NCBI GenBank assembly: GCA_963830885.1
Contig: CAWHOA010000025.1
Location: 1 to 64,000, forward strand
Source of the DNA: JAIBJN01 sp963830885
GTDB lineage: Bacteria > Actinomycetota > Thermoleophilia > Gaiellales > Gaiellaceae
Direction of reading: 5' to 3'
Length of the DNA: 64,000 nt
The notes beneath the pieces are model-generated. The model searched no databases and was not told where the DNA came from. It saw nothing but the letters and a program-made list of their open reading frames with translations. This document shows, piece by piece, positions 1 to 7,312 of the stretch; the stretch's first letter is position 1; each line of letters opens with the position of its first letter. Both the position numbers and the translations under genes were made by a program.

Positions 1-62
1 TGGGATCGAACCAGCGACCTCCCGCGTGTGAAGCGGGCGCTCTCCCGCTGAGCTATGCGCCC
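1..62 (-). tRNA. tRNA-Val (CAC), 3' end cut by window edge
   Basis: Read on the minus strand, the 5' acceptor half is GGGCGCA, followed by TA, a D arm (GCTC...GAGC), an anticodon stem CCCGC/GCGGG with loop TTCACAC, and a T arm ending in GGTTCGATCCCA. The anticodon is CAC, which reads the valine codon GTG. The 3' acceptor strand lies outside the window. It is transcribed divergently from the SRP RNA. Confidence 0.93.
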
Positions 63-93
63 CGAGGCGGCAAGTCTAGCGGCGCTCGATTGC

Positions 94-99
94 TACCAT
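94..99 (+). promoter_or_regulatory. -10 element (TACCAT) of the SRP RNA promoter
   Basis: TACCAT ends six bases before position 106, which matches the predicted 5' end of the SRP RNA. The -35 region near 70-76 is poor, so the call rests on the -10 and its spacing. Confidence 0.45.
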
Positions 100-104
100 C
101 GACG

Positions 105-383
105 GGCCCGGTCGCGCTAGGCGGGGAGCTAGCGGTTCCCTGAACCCTCAATCCGCTCCAGCGGGGCTGAACTCCCTCCCGAGGGGGTAGCAATCGGGGC
201 ACGGGCTCGCGCACGCGAGTGTTGACGGCCAGGTTCCGCGCATCGGGAGCCTGCGAACCGCGTCAGGTCCGGGAGGAAGCAGCGCTAAGCAGTCTCTCCC
301 GGGTGCCGCGGGTCGACCTGGTCAGAGCGAGCGTCGTGGGCACCGATCCGAGAGCACCAACAACGGGGGGTGCGCGCCGGGCA
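105..383 (+). ncRNA. ffs: Large (Alu-domain) bacterial SRP RNA
   Basis: The S-domain signature GTCAGGTCCGGGAGGAAGCA lies at 263-282. The 5' part (about 114-185) matches the Alu-domain half of the Bacillus-type scRNA: the GCTAGGCGGGGAGCTAGCGG block, then CAATCCGCTC and CTCCCTCCCGAGG. The ends close a stem: CCCGGTCGCGC at 107-117 pairs with GCGCGCCGGG at 372-381, giving about 278 nt. The inner helix CCAGGT/ACCTGG (229-234 with 315-320) is also intact. This is the long form, not the ~100 nt 4.5S form. It lies just upstream of dnaX, a placement known from other Gram-positive genomes. Exact ends are inferred from pairing. Confidence 0.93.
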
Positions 384-410
384 TATCCAGCCGGGCTCCT
401 GCCCGATACG

Positions 411-2027
411 ATGGCCGGGGTGACCGCGCTCTACCGGAAATACCGCCCTCAGGACTTCGACGAGGTCGTAGGCCAGGAGGCGGTCGTGCGGACGCTGCGC
501 AACGCGATCGGCAGCGACCAGGTGCGGCAGGCCTACCTCTTCGCCGGGCCGCGCGGCACGGGAAAGACCTCGCTCGCGCGCATCCTCGCCAAGGCCCTCA
601 ACTGCGAGCACGGCCCCACGGCGACCCCGGACAAGACCTGTAACTCGTGCCTGACGATCGCGAGCGGAACGTCGCTCGACGTCGTCGAGATGGACGCCGC
701 CAGCCAGCGCGGGATCGACGACATCCGCGAGATCCGCGAGCACGTCGTCCTGCAGCCGGTGGAGGGACGGTTCAAGGTCTACATCCTCGACGAGGCGCAC
801 CAGCTCACCGACGCGGCCTGGAACGCGCTCCTGAAGCTGATCGAGGAGCCGCCGCCGCACCTCGTCTTCGTCTTCTGCACGACCGAGCTGCACAAGGTGC
901 TGCCGACGGTGCGCTCGCGCTGCCAGACCTTCCTGTTCGCGCGGCCGCGGCTCGCGGAGCTGACGAAGCTGCTGCGCCGCGTGGCCGACGGCGAGGGGAT
1001 CGAGGCGCCCGACGCGGCGCTCTCCCTGATCGCCCGGAGCGCGCGCGGGAGCTTCCGCGACGCCGTCTCCACCCTCGACCAGCTTGCCGCCGCGACCGAC
1101 GGGAAGGTGACCGTCCAGGCCGTCCTCCAGCTCCTCGGGGCCGTGGACGAGGAGGCGCTCTTCCGCCTCTGCGACCTGATCGTCGACCGCGACACGGCAG
1201 GCCTCCTCGCCTTCGTCGAGGAGCTCGCCGACCAGGGCCAGGACCTGGCGCGGCTCGTGACCGACCTGCTGGAGCACCTGCGCCATCTGCTCCTGGTCCA
1301 GCACATGGGCGAGGTGCCGGACTCGCTGCCGGTGACCCCGGAGACGCGCGACCGCCTGCGCTCCCAGGCCAACCAGCTCGCCGAGGCCGAGGTGCTGCGC
1401 CTGATCGACCTGCTGCACGTGGCCGTCGACGACGTCCGCCAGGGCGGGGACCCGCGGCTCCCGCTCGAGCTGGCGCTCGTGAAGGTGACGCGGCCCGGCG
1501 CCGACCTCTCGCGCGAGTCCACCGCCTACCGGCTGGAACAGCTCGAGACGCGCGTGCGCGGCGAGGCGCCGCGGCCCGCGCCCGTTGCGGCCGACCCGGT
1601 CGATGGCGACGACCTCGAGCCGAGGGCGCCGGACGAGCCCGGCGAGGGGCCGCCCGTCGACCTGGGCGAGATCCAGGCGGCCTGGAAGCAGTCCATCCTC
1701 CCCACCGTCTCCGAGCGCTCGATCCCGACCGGCTCCGTGCTGGCTGAGGCCCGGCCGGTCGCGCTCGACGGCGACCGGCTCGTGCTCGAGTTTCCGCCCG
1801 CCGCCTCGTTTCACCGCGGGCTGGCCGAGGAGCCGAAGAACGCCGGCGTCCTCGCCGCCGTCCTCCACGAGCTGACCGGACGGCGCCTCGCCGTCGCGTT
1901 CGAGCTCGGCGAAGGCGCTCCGGCCGAGGAGGCCGAGACCGAGGACGAGCCGGCCACCGAGGAGGAGATCATCGCGCTCGTACAGACGACGTTCGACACC
2001 CGCAAGCTCGGGAAGGAAGGCGACTAG
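411..2027 (+). CDS. dnaX: DNA polymerase III subunit gamma/tau
   Basis: This is the clamp-loader ATPase that loads the beta sliding clamp and ties together the replicative polymerases. The chosen ATG gives 538 residues beginning MAGVTALYRKYRPQDFDEVV, the standard DnaX N-terminus; the frame stays open to 219 but that stretch lies inside the SRP RNA. Walker A GPRGTGKTS is at residues 46-54 and the DEAH Walker B follows. The zinc module keeps Cys65, Cys77 and Cys80, but the residue before the last pair that is usually Cys appears as Asp (PDKTCNSC). The arginine finger region (TVRSRCQTF) is present and the C-terminal tau tail is acidic. It is directly followed by a YbaB-family gene and recR, a conserved replication/repair cluster. 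Confidence 0.96.
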   Translation: MAGVTALYRKYRPQDFDEVVGQEAVVRTLRNAIGSDQVRQAYLFAGPRGTGKTSLARILAKALNCEHGPTATPDKTCNSCLTIASGTSLDVVEMDAASQRGIDDIREIREHVVLQPVEGRFKVYILDEAHQLTDAAWNALLKLIEEPPPHLVFVFCTTELHKVLPTVRSRCQTFLFARPRLAELTKLLRRVADGEGIEAPDAALSLIARSARGSFRDAVSTLDQLAAATDGKVTVQAVLQLLGAVDEEALFRLCDLIVDRDTAGLLAFVEELADQGQDLARLVTDLLEHLRHLLLVQHMGEVPDSLPVTPETRDRLRSQANQLAEAEVLRLIDLLHVAVDDVRQGGDPRLPLELALVKVTRPGADLSRESTAYRLEQLETRVRGEAPRPAPVAADPVDGDDLEPRAPDEPGEGPPVDLGEIQAAWKQSILPTVSERSIPTGSVLAEARPVALDGDRLVLEFPPAASFHRGLAEEPKNAGVLAAVLHELTGRRLAVAFELGEGAPAEEAETEDEPATEEEIIALVQTTFDTRKLGKEGD

Positions 2028-2348
2028 ATGTCGATGGACATGAACAAGCTGCTCCAGCAGGCGCAGCAGATGCAGGCCGACATGCTCAAGGCACAGGAGG
2101 AGCTGGCCAACGAGCGCGTCGAGGCCTCGGTCGGCGGGGGCATGGTGACCGTGACGGCGAGCGGCTCCGGCGAGATCATCGGCGTGAAGATCGCCCCGGA
2201 CGCGATCGACCCGGACGACCCGGAGACGCTCGAGGACCTCGTCCTCGCCGGCGTGAACGAGGCGCTGAGGAGCGCGCAGGACCTCGCGCAGTCCAAGCTC
2301 GGCGGCGTCGCGGGCGACCTCAAGGGACTAGGCCTGCCGGGCCTGTAG
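2028..2348 (+). CDS. YbaB/EbfC-family nucleoid-associated protein
   Basis: A 106-residue protein whose ATG abuts the dnaX stop codon with no gap. It has the family layout: a helix with MNKLLQQAQQMQADMLKAQEEL, a central sheet with GGGMVTVTASGSGEI, and a C-terminal helix; Gly-Leu residues end it. Members bind DNA as dimers and are almost always placed between dnaX and recR, as here. Translational coupling to dnaX is likely. Confidence 0.94.
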   Translation: MSMDMNKLLQQAQQMQADMLKAQEELANERVEASVGGGMVTVTASGSGEIIGVKIAPDAIDPDDPETLEDLVLAGVNEALRSAQDLAQSKLGGVAGDLKGLGLPGL

Positions 2349-2365
2349 GCAGACTACGGGCTGGC

Positions 2366-2956
2366 GTGTTCAGCCCCGTCGTCGAGAACCTGATCGCGCA
2401 GCTCTCGCGCCTGCCCGGGATCGGCACCCGGACGGCGCAGCGGCTCGCGTTCCACCTGCTCCGCGTACCGGAGGAGGAGGCGCTCGCGCTCGCCGAGGCG
2501 ATCCGCGAGGCGAAGGAGCGCATCGGCTTCTGCCGCGAGTGCGGCAACCTCACCGAGGAAGAGCTCTGCGTCATCTGCCTCGACACGCGGCGGGACCGGA
2601 CGCTCGTCTGCGTGGTCGAGCAGCCCGCCGACGTGCTCTCGATGGAGCGCACGCACGAGTACCGCGGCGTCTACCAGGTGCTCGGCGGCGCGCTCTCCCC
2701 GCTCGACGGGGTGGAGCCGCACCATCTGCGGATCGACGAGCTGCTCGCGCGCGTGGAGCGCAACGGCGTGCAGGAGGTCGTGCTCGCCACCAACCCGAAC
2801 ATGACCGGCGAGGCCACGGCCGGCTACATCGCCGACCGCCTCCGCGGGAAGACGCGCGTGACTCGTCTGGCGAGCGGCCTCCCCGTCGGGGGCGACCTGG
2901 AGTACGCCGACGAGGTCACGCTCGGGCGGGCGCTCGCGGGCCGCCGCGACATGTGA
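2366..2956 (+). CDS. recR: Recombination mediator RecR
   Basis: RecR works with RecO and RecF to load RecA on gapped DNA. The 196-residue product (GTG start) shows the helix-hairpin-helix LPGIGTRTAQRLAFHLL near the N-terminus, a four-cysteine zinc finger (CRECGNLTEEELCVIC), a Toprim domain (VVEQPADVLSMERT) and the C-terminal Walker-like region (ASGLPVGGDLEYADEVTLGRAL). Length is normal for the family. It is third in the dnaX-YbaB-recR run and is followed by a strong double-hairpin terminator. Confidence 0.97.
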   Translation: MFSPVVENLIAQLSRLPGIGTRTAQRLAFHLLRVPEEEALALAEAIREAKERIGFCRECGNLTEEELCVICLDTRRDRTLVCVVEQPADVLSMERTHEYRGVYQVLGGALSPLDGVEPHHLRIDELLARVERNGVQEVVLATNPNMTGEATAGYIADRLRGKTRVTRLASGLPVGGDLEYADEVTLGRALAGRRDM

Positions 2957-2959
2957 CAT

Positions 2960-3028
2960 GTCTCAGCGGCGGCGCAGCCGCAAAGGCTGAGACGAGGAGG
3001 AAGGGAGTGGCCCAGGCCGCTCCCTTCC
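2960..3028 (+). terminator. Double-hairpin terminator after recR
   Basis: Two stems lie in series: GTCTCAGC (2960-2967) pairs with GCTGAGAC (2986-2993), then GGAAGGGAGTGGCC (2999-3012) pairs with GGCCGCTCCCTTCC (3015-3028) around a two-base loop. The same module recurs at 57578-57646. There is no T-run. Confidence 0.75.
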
Positions 3029-3042
3029 GTTCACCCCGTTGC

Positions 3043-3115
3043 TTGCATTTCGGAGTGGTGACTGTGTAGAGTCCTTCGTGTTGAACCGGGCGGCTTTCGG
3101 GTCGGCCGGTTCAAC
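3043..3115 (+). other. Intergenic promoter-like site and hairpin (possible small RNA)
   Basis: In the 354-base gap between recR and the P450, TTGCAT (3043-3048), an 18-base spacer and TAGAGT (3067-3072) resemble a sigma-70 promoter. It is followed by a perfect 10-bp stem GTTGAACCGG (3080-3089)/CCGGTTCAAC (3106-3115). No reading frame with a ribosome site follows. The rest of the gap is the repeat element at 3124-3273 and the P450 promoter. Confidence 0.3.
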
Positions 3116-3123
3116 GTTAAAGA

Positions 3124-3273
3124 CCATTTCGGAACGAAGCCCTGTGCCGCAGGGCCGCGCTGGTCGGCACGATGCGGCGTCCTCGGTTGCGTCCGTAGCC
3201 TCGGCTACGAACGCGCCTGCGTCCTTGCTCGCACTCGCCAGCACACCCGCGACGAGGCGTCATTCCGAAACGG
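3124..3273. repeat. Giant-hairpin intergenic element, copy 1
   Basis: Reverse-complement copy of the element at 33754-33921. Its centre is a GTAGCC/GGCTAC hairpin (seen here as GTAGCCTCGGCTAC), flanked on each side by a GCGTCC-type block. The ends are CCATTTCGGAA (3124-3134) and TTCCGAAACGG (3263-3273), which are nearly complementary to each other but differ from the ends of the other copies. Confidence 0.75.
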
Positions 3274-3298
3274 CCTCAACGGGACGTTTCGCAGGGCG

Positions 3299-3304
3299 TA
3301 GCAT
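3299..3304 (+). promoter_or_regulatory. -10 element TAGCAT, likely leaderless P450 mRNA
   Basis: TAGCAT is followed by exactly six bases (TCGCCC) and then the P450 ATG at 3311, which would make the A of ATG about +1. Confidence 0.5.
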
Positions 3305-3310
3305 TCGCCC

Positions 3311-4549
3311 ATGGCGAGCTCTCGAGTGGCCGCTGCGGCCGACCCCGAGGATCTCTTCGCCCCCGAGGTCATCGCCGATCCCTACGCCTACTTCGGGCGG
3401 CTGCGGGAGACCGATCCCGTCCACTGGAACCCGCGCGCCGAGATGTGGGTGCTCACGCGCCACGAGGACCTCGTCTGGCTGTTGCGCCACCACGAGCTCT
3501 TCTCCTCGGCCGTGATCAGCACCGACCGGCGGCCGCCGCACCCGCCGATCGACGCCGCGGACGGGCCGCTGTTCGAGGAGGTGCGGGCGTTCCGCTCCGA
3601 CCAGCTCGTGGAGAAGGATCGCCCGCCGCACCAGTCCATGCGGGCCGCGGTGCACGAGTACTTCACGCCGCAGGCGATGGAGGCCTGGCGGCCGTTCGTT
3701 CGCCGGGCCGTCGCCGAGCTTCTGGACGAGGTCGAGCCGCAGGGCCGGATGGACGTCCTCGAGGCGCTCGCCGCTCCGCTGCCCGTGCGCGTGATCACGC
3801 AGATGATGGGCGTGCCCGAGGACGACCGCGACCACCTCCGCAACCTGGCCGACAAGCTCCTCTACATCAACCGCGGCGAGCCCGACCGGATGCGGCACCT
3901 GATGGAGGGCATCGACGGGATGATCGAGTACGTCTCGCCGAAGGTGGACGAGCGGGCCGAGTCGCCGGCCGACGACTTCATCTCCGTGCTCGCGCAGGCG
4001 GAGAAGGAAGGCGTCTTCACGCGCCATCAGGTGCTGGTGAACACGGCGCTTCTCCTTTTCGCCGGTCACGAGACGACGATGAACCTCATCTGCAACGGCA
4101 CGCTTGCGTTCATCAGGAACCCGGGTGAGTGGGAGCGGCTGCGCGCCGACCCGGAGGGGGCCGCGCGGCTCGCCACGGAGGAGTGCCTGCGCTACGACCC
4201 GCCGGTGAAGTCGACCCAGCGCATCGCCGCGGAGGACGTCGAGCGGCGCGGGAAGGTCATCCGCAAGGGCGACCGGCTCCGCTGGTTCATGGCGGCGGCG
4301 AACCGCGATCCTCGGGCCTTCGAGGATCCCGACCGCTTCGACATCGGACGCCAGCCGAACACGCACGTCTCCTTCGGCGCCGGCATCCACTACTGCCTGG
4401 GCGCCTCGCTCGCGCGCGTCGAGGGTCAGGAGGTCTTCCGCGCTCTCGCGGAGCGATTCGCCGAGCTTCGGCTGGAGACGGAGGAGCTCGAGTACTCGCC
4501 GAGCGTCCAGTTCCGCTCGCTCACCTCGCTGCCGGTGGCCTGGGACTGA
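3311..4549 (+). CDS. Cytochrome P450
   Basis: A soluble bacterial class I P450 monooxygenase of 412 residues. It has the I-helix oxygen-binding motif AGHETT (about residues 257-262), the ExxR pair in EECLRYDPPV, and the heme-ligand loop FGAGIHYCLGASLAR with its cysteine near residue 366. The substrate cannot be read from sequence. The stop codon overlaps the start of a 3Fe-4S ferredoxin (ATGA), so the pair probably forms an electron-transfer unit that also needs a reductase from elsewhere. Confidence 0.95.
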   Translation: MASSRVAAAADPEDLFAPEVIADPYAYFGRLRETDPVHWNPRAEMWVLTRHEDLVWLLRHHELFSSAVISTDRRPPHPPIDAADGPLFEEVRAFRSDQLVEKDRPPHQSMRAAVHEYFTPQAMEAWRPFVRRAVAELLDEVEPQGRMDVLEALAAPLPVRVITQMMGVPEDDRDHLRNLADKLLYINRGEPDRMRHLMEGIDGMIEYVSPKVDERAESPADDFISVLAQAEKEGVFTRHQVLVNTALLLFAGHETTMNLICNGTLAFIRNPGEWERLRADPEGAARLATEECLRYDPPVKSTQRIAAEDVERRGKVIRKGDRLRWFMAAANRDPRAFEDPDRFDIGRQPNTHVSFGAGIHYCLGASLARVEGQEVFRALAERFAELRLETEELEYSPSVQFRSLTSLPVAWD

Positions 4550-4767
4550 TGCCGCTCCGGGTCACCGTCGACCACGATCTCTGCGTTGGGAACGGCCAGT
4601 GCGTGTTCCTCGCGCCGGAGGTCTTCCGCCACAACGAGAACCGGCAGTCCGAAGCGGTCGACCCGGATGGGGCGCCGCGGGAGCGCGTCCTCCAGGCTGC
4701 GTCCTCCTGCCCCACCGGCGCCATCGCCGTGGTGGACGCCGCCACGGACGAGACCCTCTTCCCCTAG
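4549..4767 (+). CDS. 3Fe-4S ferredoxin (P450 partner)
   Basis: A 72-residue ferredoxin starting in the ATGA overlap with the P450. The cluster ligands are visible as C-x5-C in DLCVGNGQCVFLAP and a distal Cys-Pro in ASSCPTGAI, the three-cysteine arrangement of 3Fe-4S ferredoxins that donate electrons to actinobacterial P450s. A GC-rich terminator follows at once. Confidence 0.93.
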   Translation: MPLRVTVDHDLCVGNGQCVFLAPEVFRHNENRQSEAVDPDGAPRERVLQAASSCPTGAIAVVDAATDETLFP

Positions 4768-4774
4768 GAAGCCG

Positions 4775-4803
4775 GCAGGGCGCCGGACCGCCCGGCGCCC
4801 TGC
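4775..4803 (+). terminator. GC-rich hairpin terminator after the ferredoxin
   Basis: GCAGGGCGCCGG pairs perfectly with CCGGCGCCCTGC (12 bp) around a five-base loop. It sits between convergent genes, so it may act in both directions. Confidence 0.8.
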
Positions 4804-4816
4804 GCGGCAGGTTGTC

Positions 4817-5329
4817 CTACAGCGGGCACTCCGGCCCCGGAGAGGGCTGGTCGATTCGAAGCGGTAGCGCCGGCGTCCTCTTCGGGACGAGGTAGGTCGC
4901 GTAGATGATCAGCGTCTCCGTCCCCTCGTTGCGGGCCAGGTGCACCTCGTCTGGAGACGTGGTGAAGCCGCTCCCGGTGAGGTAGTTGATCTCGGTCGTG
5001 CAGTCCTTGGCGTGGTAGAGGCTGAGCGTTCCCTGGGCAACGACGTTCACGTTCTCGCCAGGGTGGTAGTGCCAGCCGAACGTGGCACCCGGTACCGCCA
5101 CGATCTTCTGCGTGACGATCTCGAACGCGCCCTTCGTCTTGATCCTTGCGCTGACGCCGGGCTCGAAGCGCGTGAACAGCTTCAGCTGCCCCTGGACGTC
5201 ACCGCGGTAGGTCTCGGCCGTGACTCCCGAGGACGGCGTCGCGATCGCCACGCCGACCACGACGACCGCGGTCAGAAGCGCCACTCCGAGAACGGGCGCG
5301 AGGCGGGTGTGCCGCAGCATCCATCTCAT
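4817..5329 (-). CDS. Exported cupin-domain protein
   Basis: A 170-residue protein with an N-terminal hydrophobic segment (LAPVLGVALLTAVVVVGVAI, about residues 11-30) preceded by arginines, so exported or membrane-anchored. The rest is a single cupin barrel: GWHYHPGENVNVVAQG is the metal-binding motif 1 (HxH...E) and DEVHLARNEG looks like motif 2. Function is unknown. It is divergent from the BTAD regulator at 5398, which could control it. Confidence 0.8.
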   Translation of the reverse strand: MRWMLRHTRLAPVLGVALLTAVVVVGVAIATPSSGVTAETYRGDVQGQLKLFTRFEPGVSARIKTKGAFEIVTQKIVAVPGATFGWHYHPGENVNVVAQGTLSLYHAKDCTTEINYLTGSGFTTSPDEVHLARNEGTETLIIYATYLVPKRTPALPLRIDQPSPGPECPL

Positions 5330-5397
5330 CTCTGCTACCTCCGTCTAGTTGTCTCCCCCAGCTCCTTGTGCTGAACTGAGCGATCTGGAGGCTTGCA

Positions 5398-7266
5398 ATG
5401 GGGCGTGTGAGCGGGCGTGTGACGGAAACGGTGGCGGAGCGGCCGACAGGGCTGAGCATTCAGCTGCTCGGCTCTCCGCGGATCGAGCTGGACGGCGCCG
5501 CGGTACACGCGCCCCCGGGACGGAAGTCCTGGGCCCTGCTTGCCTACCTCCTCCGCACCGAGGTGCCCTCGTCCCGCGAACGGCTCGCCGCCCTCCTCTT
5601 TCCCGAGGCCGACGACCCGCTCGGGGCACTGCGCTGGACGCTCTCCGTCCTCCGCCGCCAGCTCGGCGAGCACGCCGAGCTGGGCGGCAACCCCGTGAGC
5701 CTGACGCTACGGCACGGTGCATCGGTCGACGTCGAGATCCTCGCGAAGGGCTCGTGGTTGGAGGCGGTCGCTCTGCCCGGCCTGGGTCACGAGCTCCTCG
5801 ACGGGATGGCCTTCCGCTCGAGCCCGACGTTCGAAAACTGGCTCGAGAACGAGCGCCGCCACGTGGCAGGCACGACCGCCGCCGTGCTCCACGAGGCTGC
5901 ACTTGCCCTGCTCGCGCACGGCGACGTCGCCGCAGCACGCGACCACGCGGCGCACCTCGTGCGCCTGAACCCGTACGACGAGAACGCCCACGTGCTCCTT
6001 GTCCGCTGTCTGCGGGCTGCGGGAGACCCGGACGCCGCCGGACGCCAGGTGGCGGCCTGCACGGCGCTTTTCCGCACGGACCTCGGCGTGGATCCGAGCC
6101 CGGCCCTCGAGTCGGCGGCGACGGCGCCGCTGTCAGCGGCGGGCTCGCGAGTCTCGGGCCGCGCGGCCGTCGAGGTGCTGATCGAGGCCGGCGCAGCCGC
6201 GGTCGCCGCCGGCGCCGCCGAGGCGGGAGTCGCGCGCCTGCGCGGAGCGGTCGCCTCGGCCCGCCGCCGTGACGATCCCGAGCTCGTCGCCCGGGCGCTC
6301 ATCGGGCTCGGCAGAGCCCTCGTCCACTCGTGTCGCGGCACCGACGAGGAAGGCGCCGCAGCGCTGCACGAGGGCAGCGCCCTCGCCGAGGAGATCGGCG
6401 AGCGCCACCTGGCGGCGACCGGCCGGCGCGAGATCGCCTGGATCCAGTTCCTGCGGGCTCGCTACGACCGCGCCGAGACGACGCTTTCCCGCGCTGCCGA
6501 GCTCGCCGAGGGCGACGAGAACGAGCTGGCCGAGATCGAGCTGATCCGCGGAACCTGCCGCAGCGACGTGGGCGACTACGCGACCGCGCAGAGCCTGCTG
6601 GGCTCCTCGAGCGAGCGCTCGGAGCGAGTCGGCTCCCTCGACACGCTCGTGCAGGCCTGGACGATGCTGGCCAAGCTGCACGTGCTCCGAGGGGAGCTAG
6701 AGGAGGCGACGGCCCTGCTCGACCGGACGCTCGACGTAGTCGACGCCGGCGGGCTGACCTCGTTCCGGCCGTGGCCGGAGTCGTTTCGCGCCGAGATCGC
6801 CCTCCTGCACGGCGACGTCGACGCGGCCGAAGAGGGCTTCGACCACGCCTTCGCTCTGGGATGCGAGATTGGCGACCCGTGCTGGGAGAGCATCGCCGCG
6901 CGGGGCCGCGGGCTCGTGGCCGTCGAGCGGGGCGACATCGCCCAGGGCCTCGAGCTCCTCGTCGAGGCGCCACGACTCTGCCGCCGCCTGCCCGACACGT
7001 ATCTCTGGATCGAGGCGTACGGGCTGGACGCCCTCTGCGGGGCTGCGGTCGAGCACGGCGCCGAGTCGGCCGCGCGCTGGATCGGCCAGCTGGAGACGCT
7101 CGCCGCCCGCCGCGGCCTGCGGGAGCTGCTCGTCCGCGCGACGATCCATCGCGCCCACCTCGGCCAGCCCGAGGCGCTCGAGGTCGCCCGGTCGCTCGCG
7201 GCGCAGGTCGACAACCCGGCTCTCGACGACCTGCTCGCCTCCGCGGCCACGCGTATGGCCGCCTGA
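5398..7266 (+). CDS. BTAD-domain (SARP/AfsR-like) transcriptional regulator with TPR region
   Basis: A 622-residue protein. Residues about 20-105 resemble the OmpR-type winged helix of SARP regulators (LSIQLLGSPRIELDG at its start; RLAALLFPEADDPLGALRWTLSVLRRQL). About 110-235 is the bacterial transcriptional activation domain, with the typical LNPYDENAHVLLVRCLRAAGD helices and DLGVDPSPALE at its end. From about 270 to the end it is alpha-helical repeat of TPR type. There is no NB-ARC ATPase. GGAGG lies seven bases before the ATG. The divergent cupin gene is a possible target. Confidence 0.85.
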   Translation: MGRVSGRVTETVAERPTGLSIQLLGSPRIELDGAAVHAPPGRKSWALLAYLLRTEVPSSRERLAALLFPEADDPLGALRWTLSVLRRQLGEHAELGGNPVSLTLRHGASVDVEILAKGSWLEAVALPGLGHELLDGMAFRSSPTFENWLENERRHVAGTTAAVLHEAALALLAHGDVAAARDHAAHLVRLNPYDENAHVLLVRCLRAAGDPDAAGRQVAACTALFRTDLGVDPSPALESAATAPLSAAGSRVSGRAAVEVLIEAGAAAVAAGAAEAGVARLRGAVASARRRDDPELVARALIGLGRALVHSCRGTDEEGAAALHEGSALAEEIGERHLAATGRREIAWIQFLRARYDRAETTLSRAAELAEGDENELAEIELIRGTCRSDVGDYATAQSLLGSSSERSERVGSLDTLVQAWTMLAKLHVLRGELEEATALLDRTLDVVDAGGLTSFRPWPESFRAEIALLHGDVDAAEEGFDHAFALGCEIGDPCWESIAARGRGLVAVERGDIAQGLELLVEAPRLCRRLPDTYLWIEAYGLDALCGAAVEHGAESAARWIGQLETLAARRGLRELLVRATIHRAHLGQPEALEVARSLAAQVDNPALDDLLASAATRMAA

Positions 7267-7300
7267 GACACCGCGCAGAGAGGGCCCGGAGCGCCGACCG

Positions 7301-7306
7301 TACAAT
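7301..7306 (+). promoter_or_regulatory. -10 element TACAAT, likely leaderless lysC mRNA
   Basis: TACAAT, then six bases (CGAGCC), then the lysC ATG at 7313. No Shine-Dalgarno sequence fits in that space, consistent with transcription starting at the start codon. Confidence 0.6.
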
Positions 7307-7312
7307 CGAGCC

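Noticed and set aside
219..410. N-terminal extension of dnaX
   Set aside because: The frame is open, but the stretch is the 3' part of the SRP RNA and does not match DnaX; the family N-terminus starts at the ATG at 411.
285..1868. Long open frame antisense to dnaX, and many similar ones opposite other genes
   Set aside because: High GC gives long antisense frames; the translations are Arg/Gly/Ala/Pro-rich without motifs.
3124..3273. CRISPR-like repeats
   Set aside because: The repeat copies are dispersed singly over the window, not in a spaced array, and no cas gene is present.
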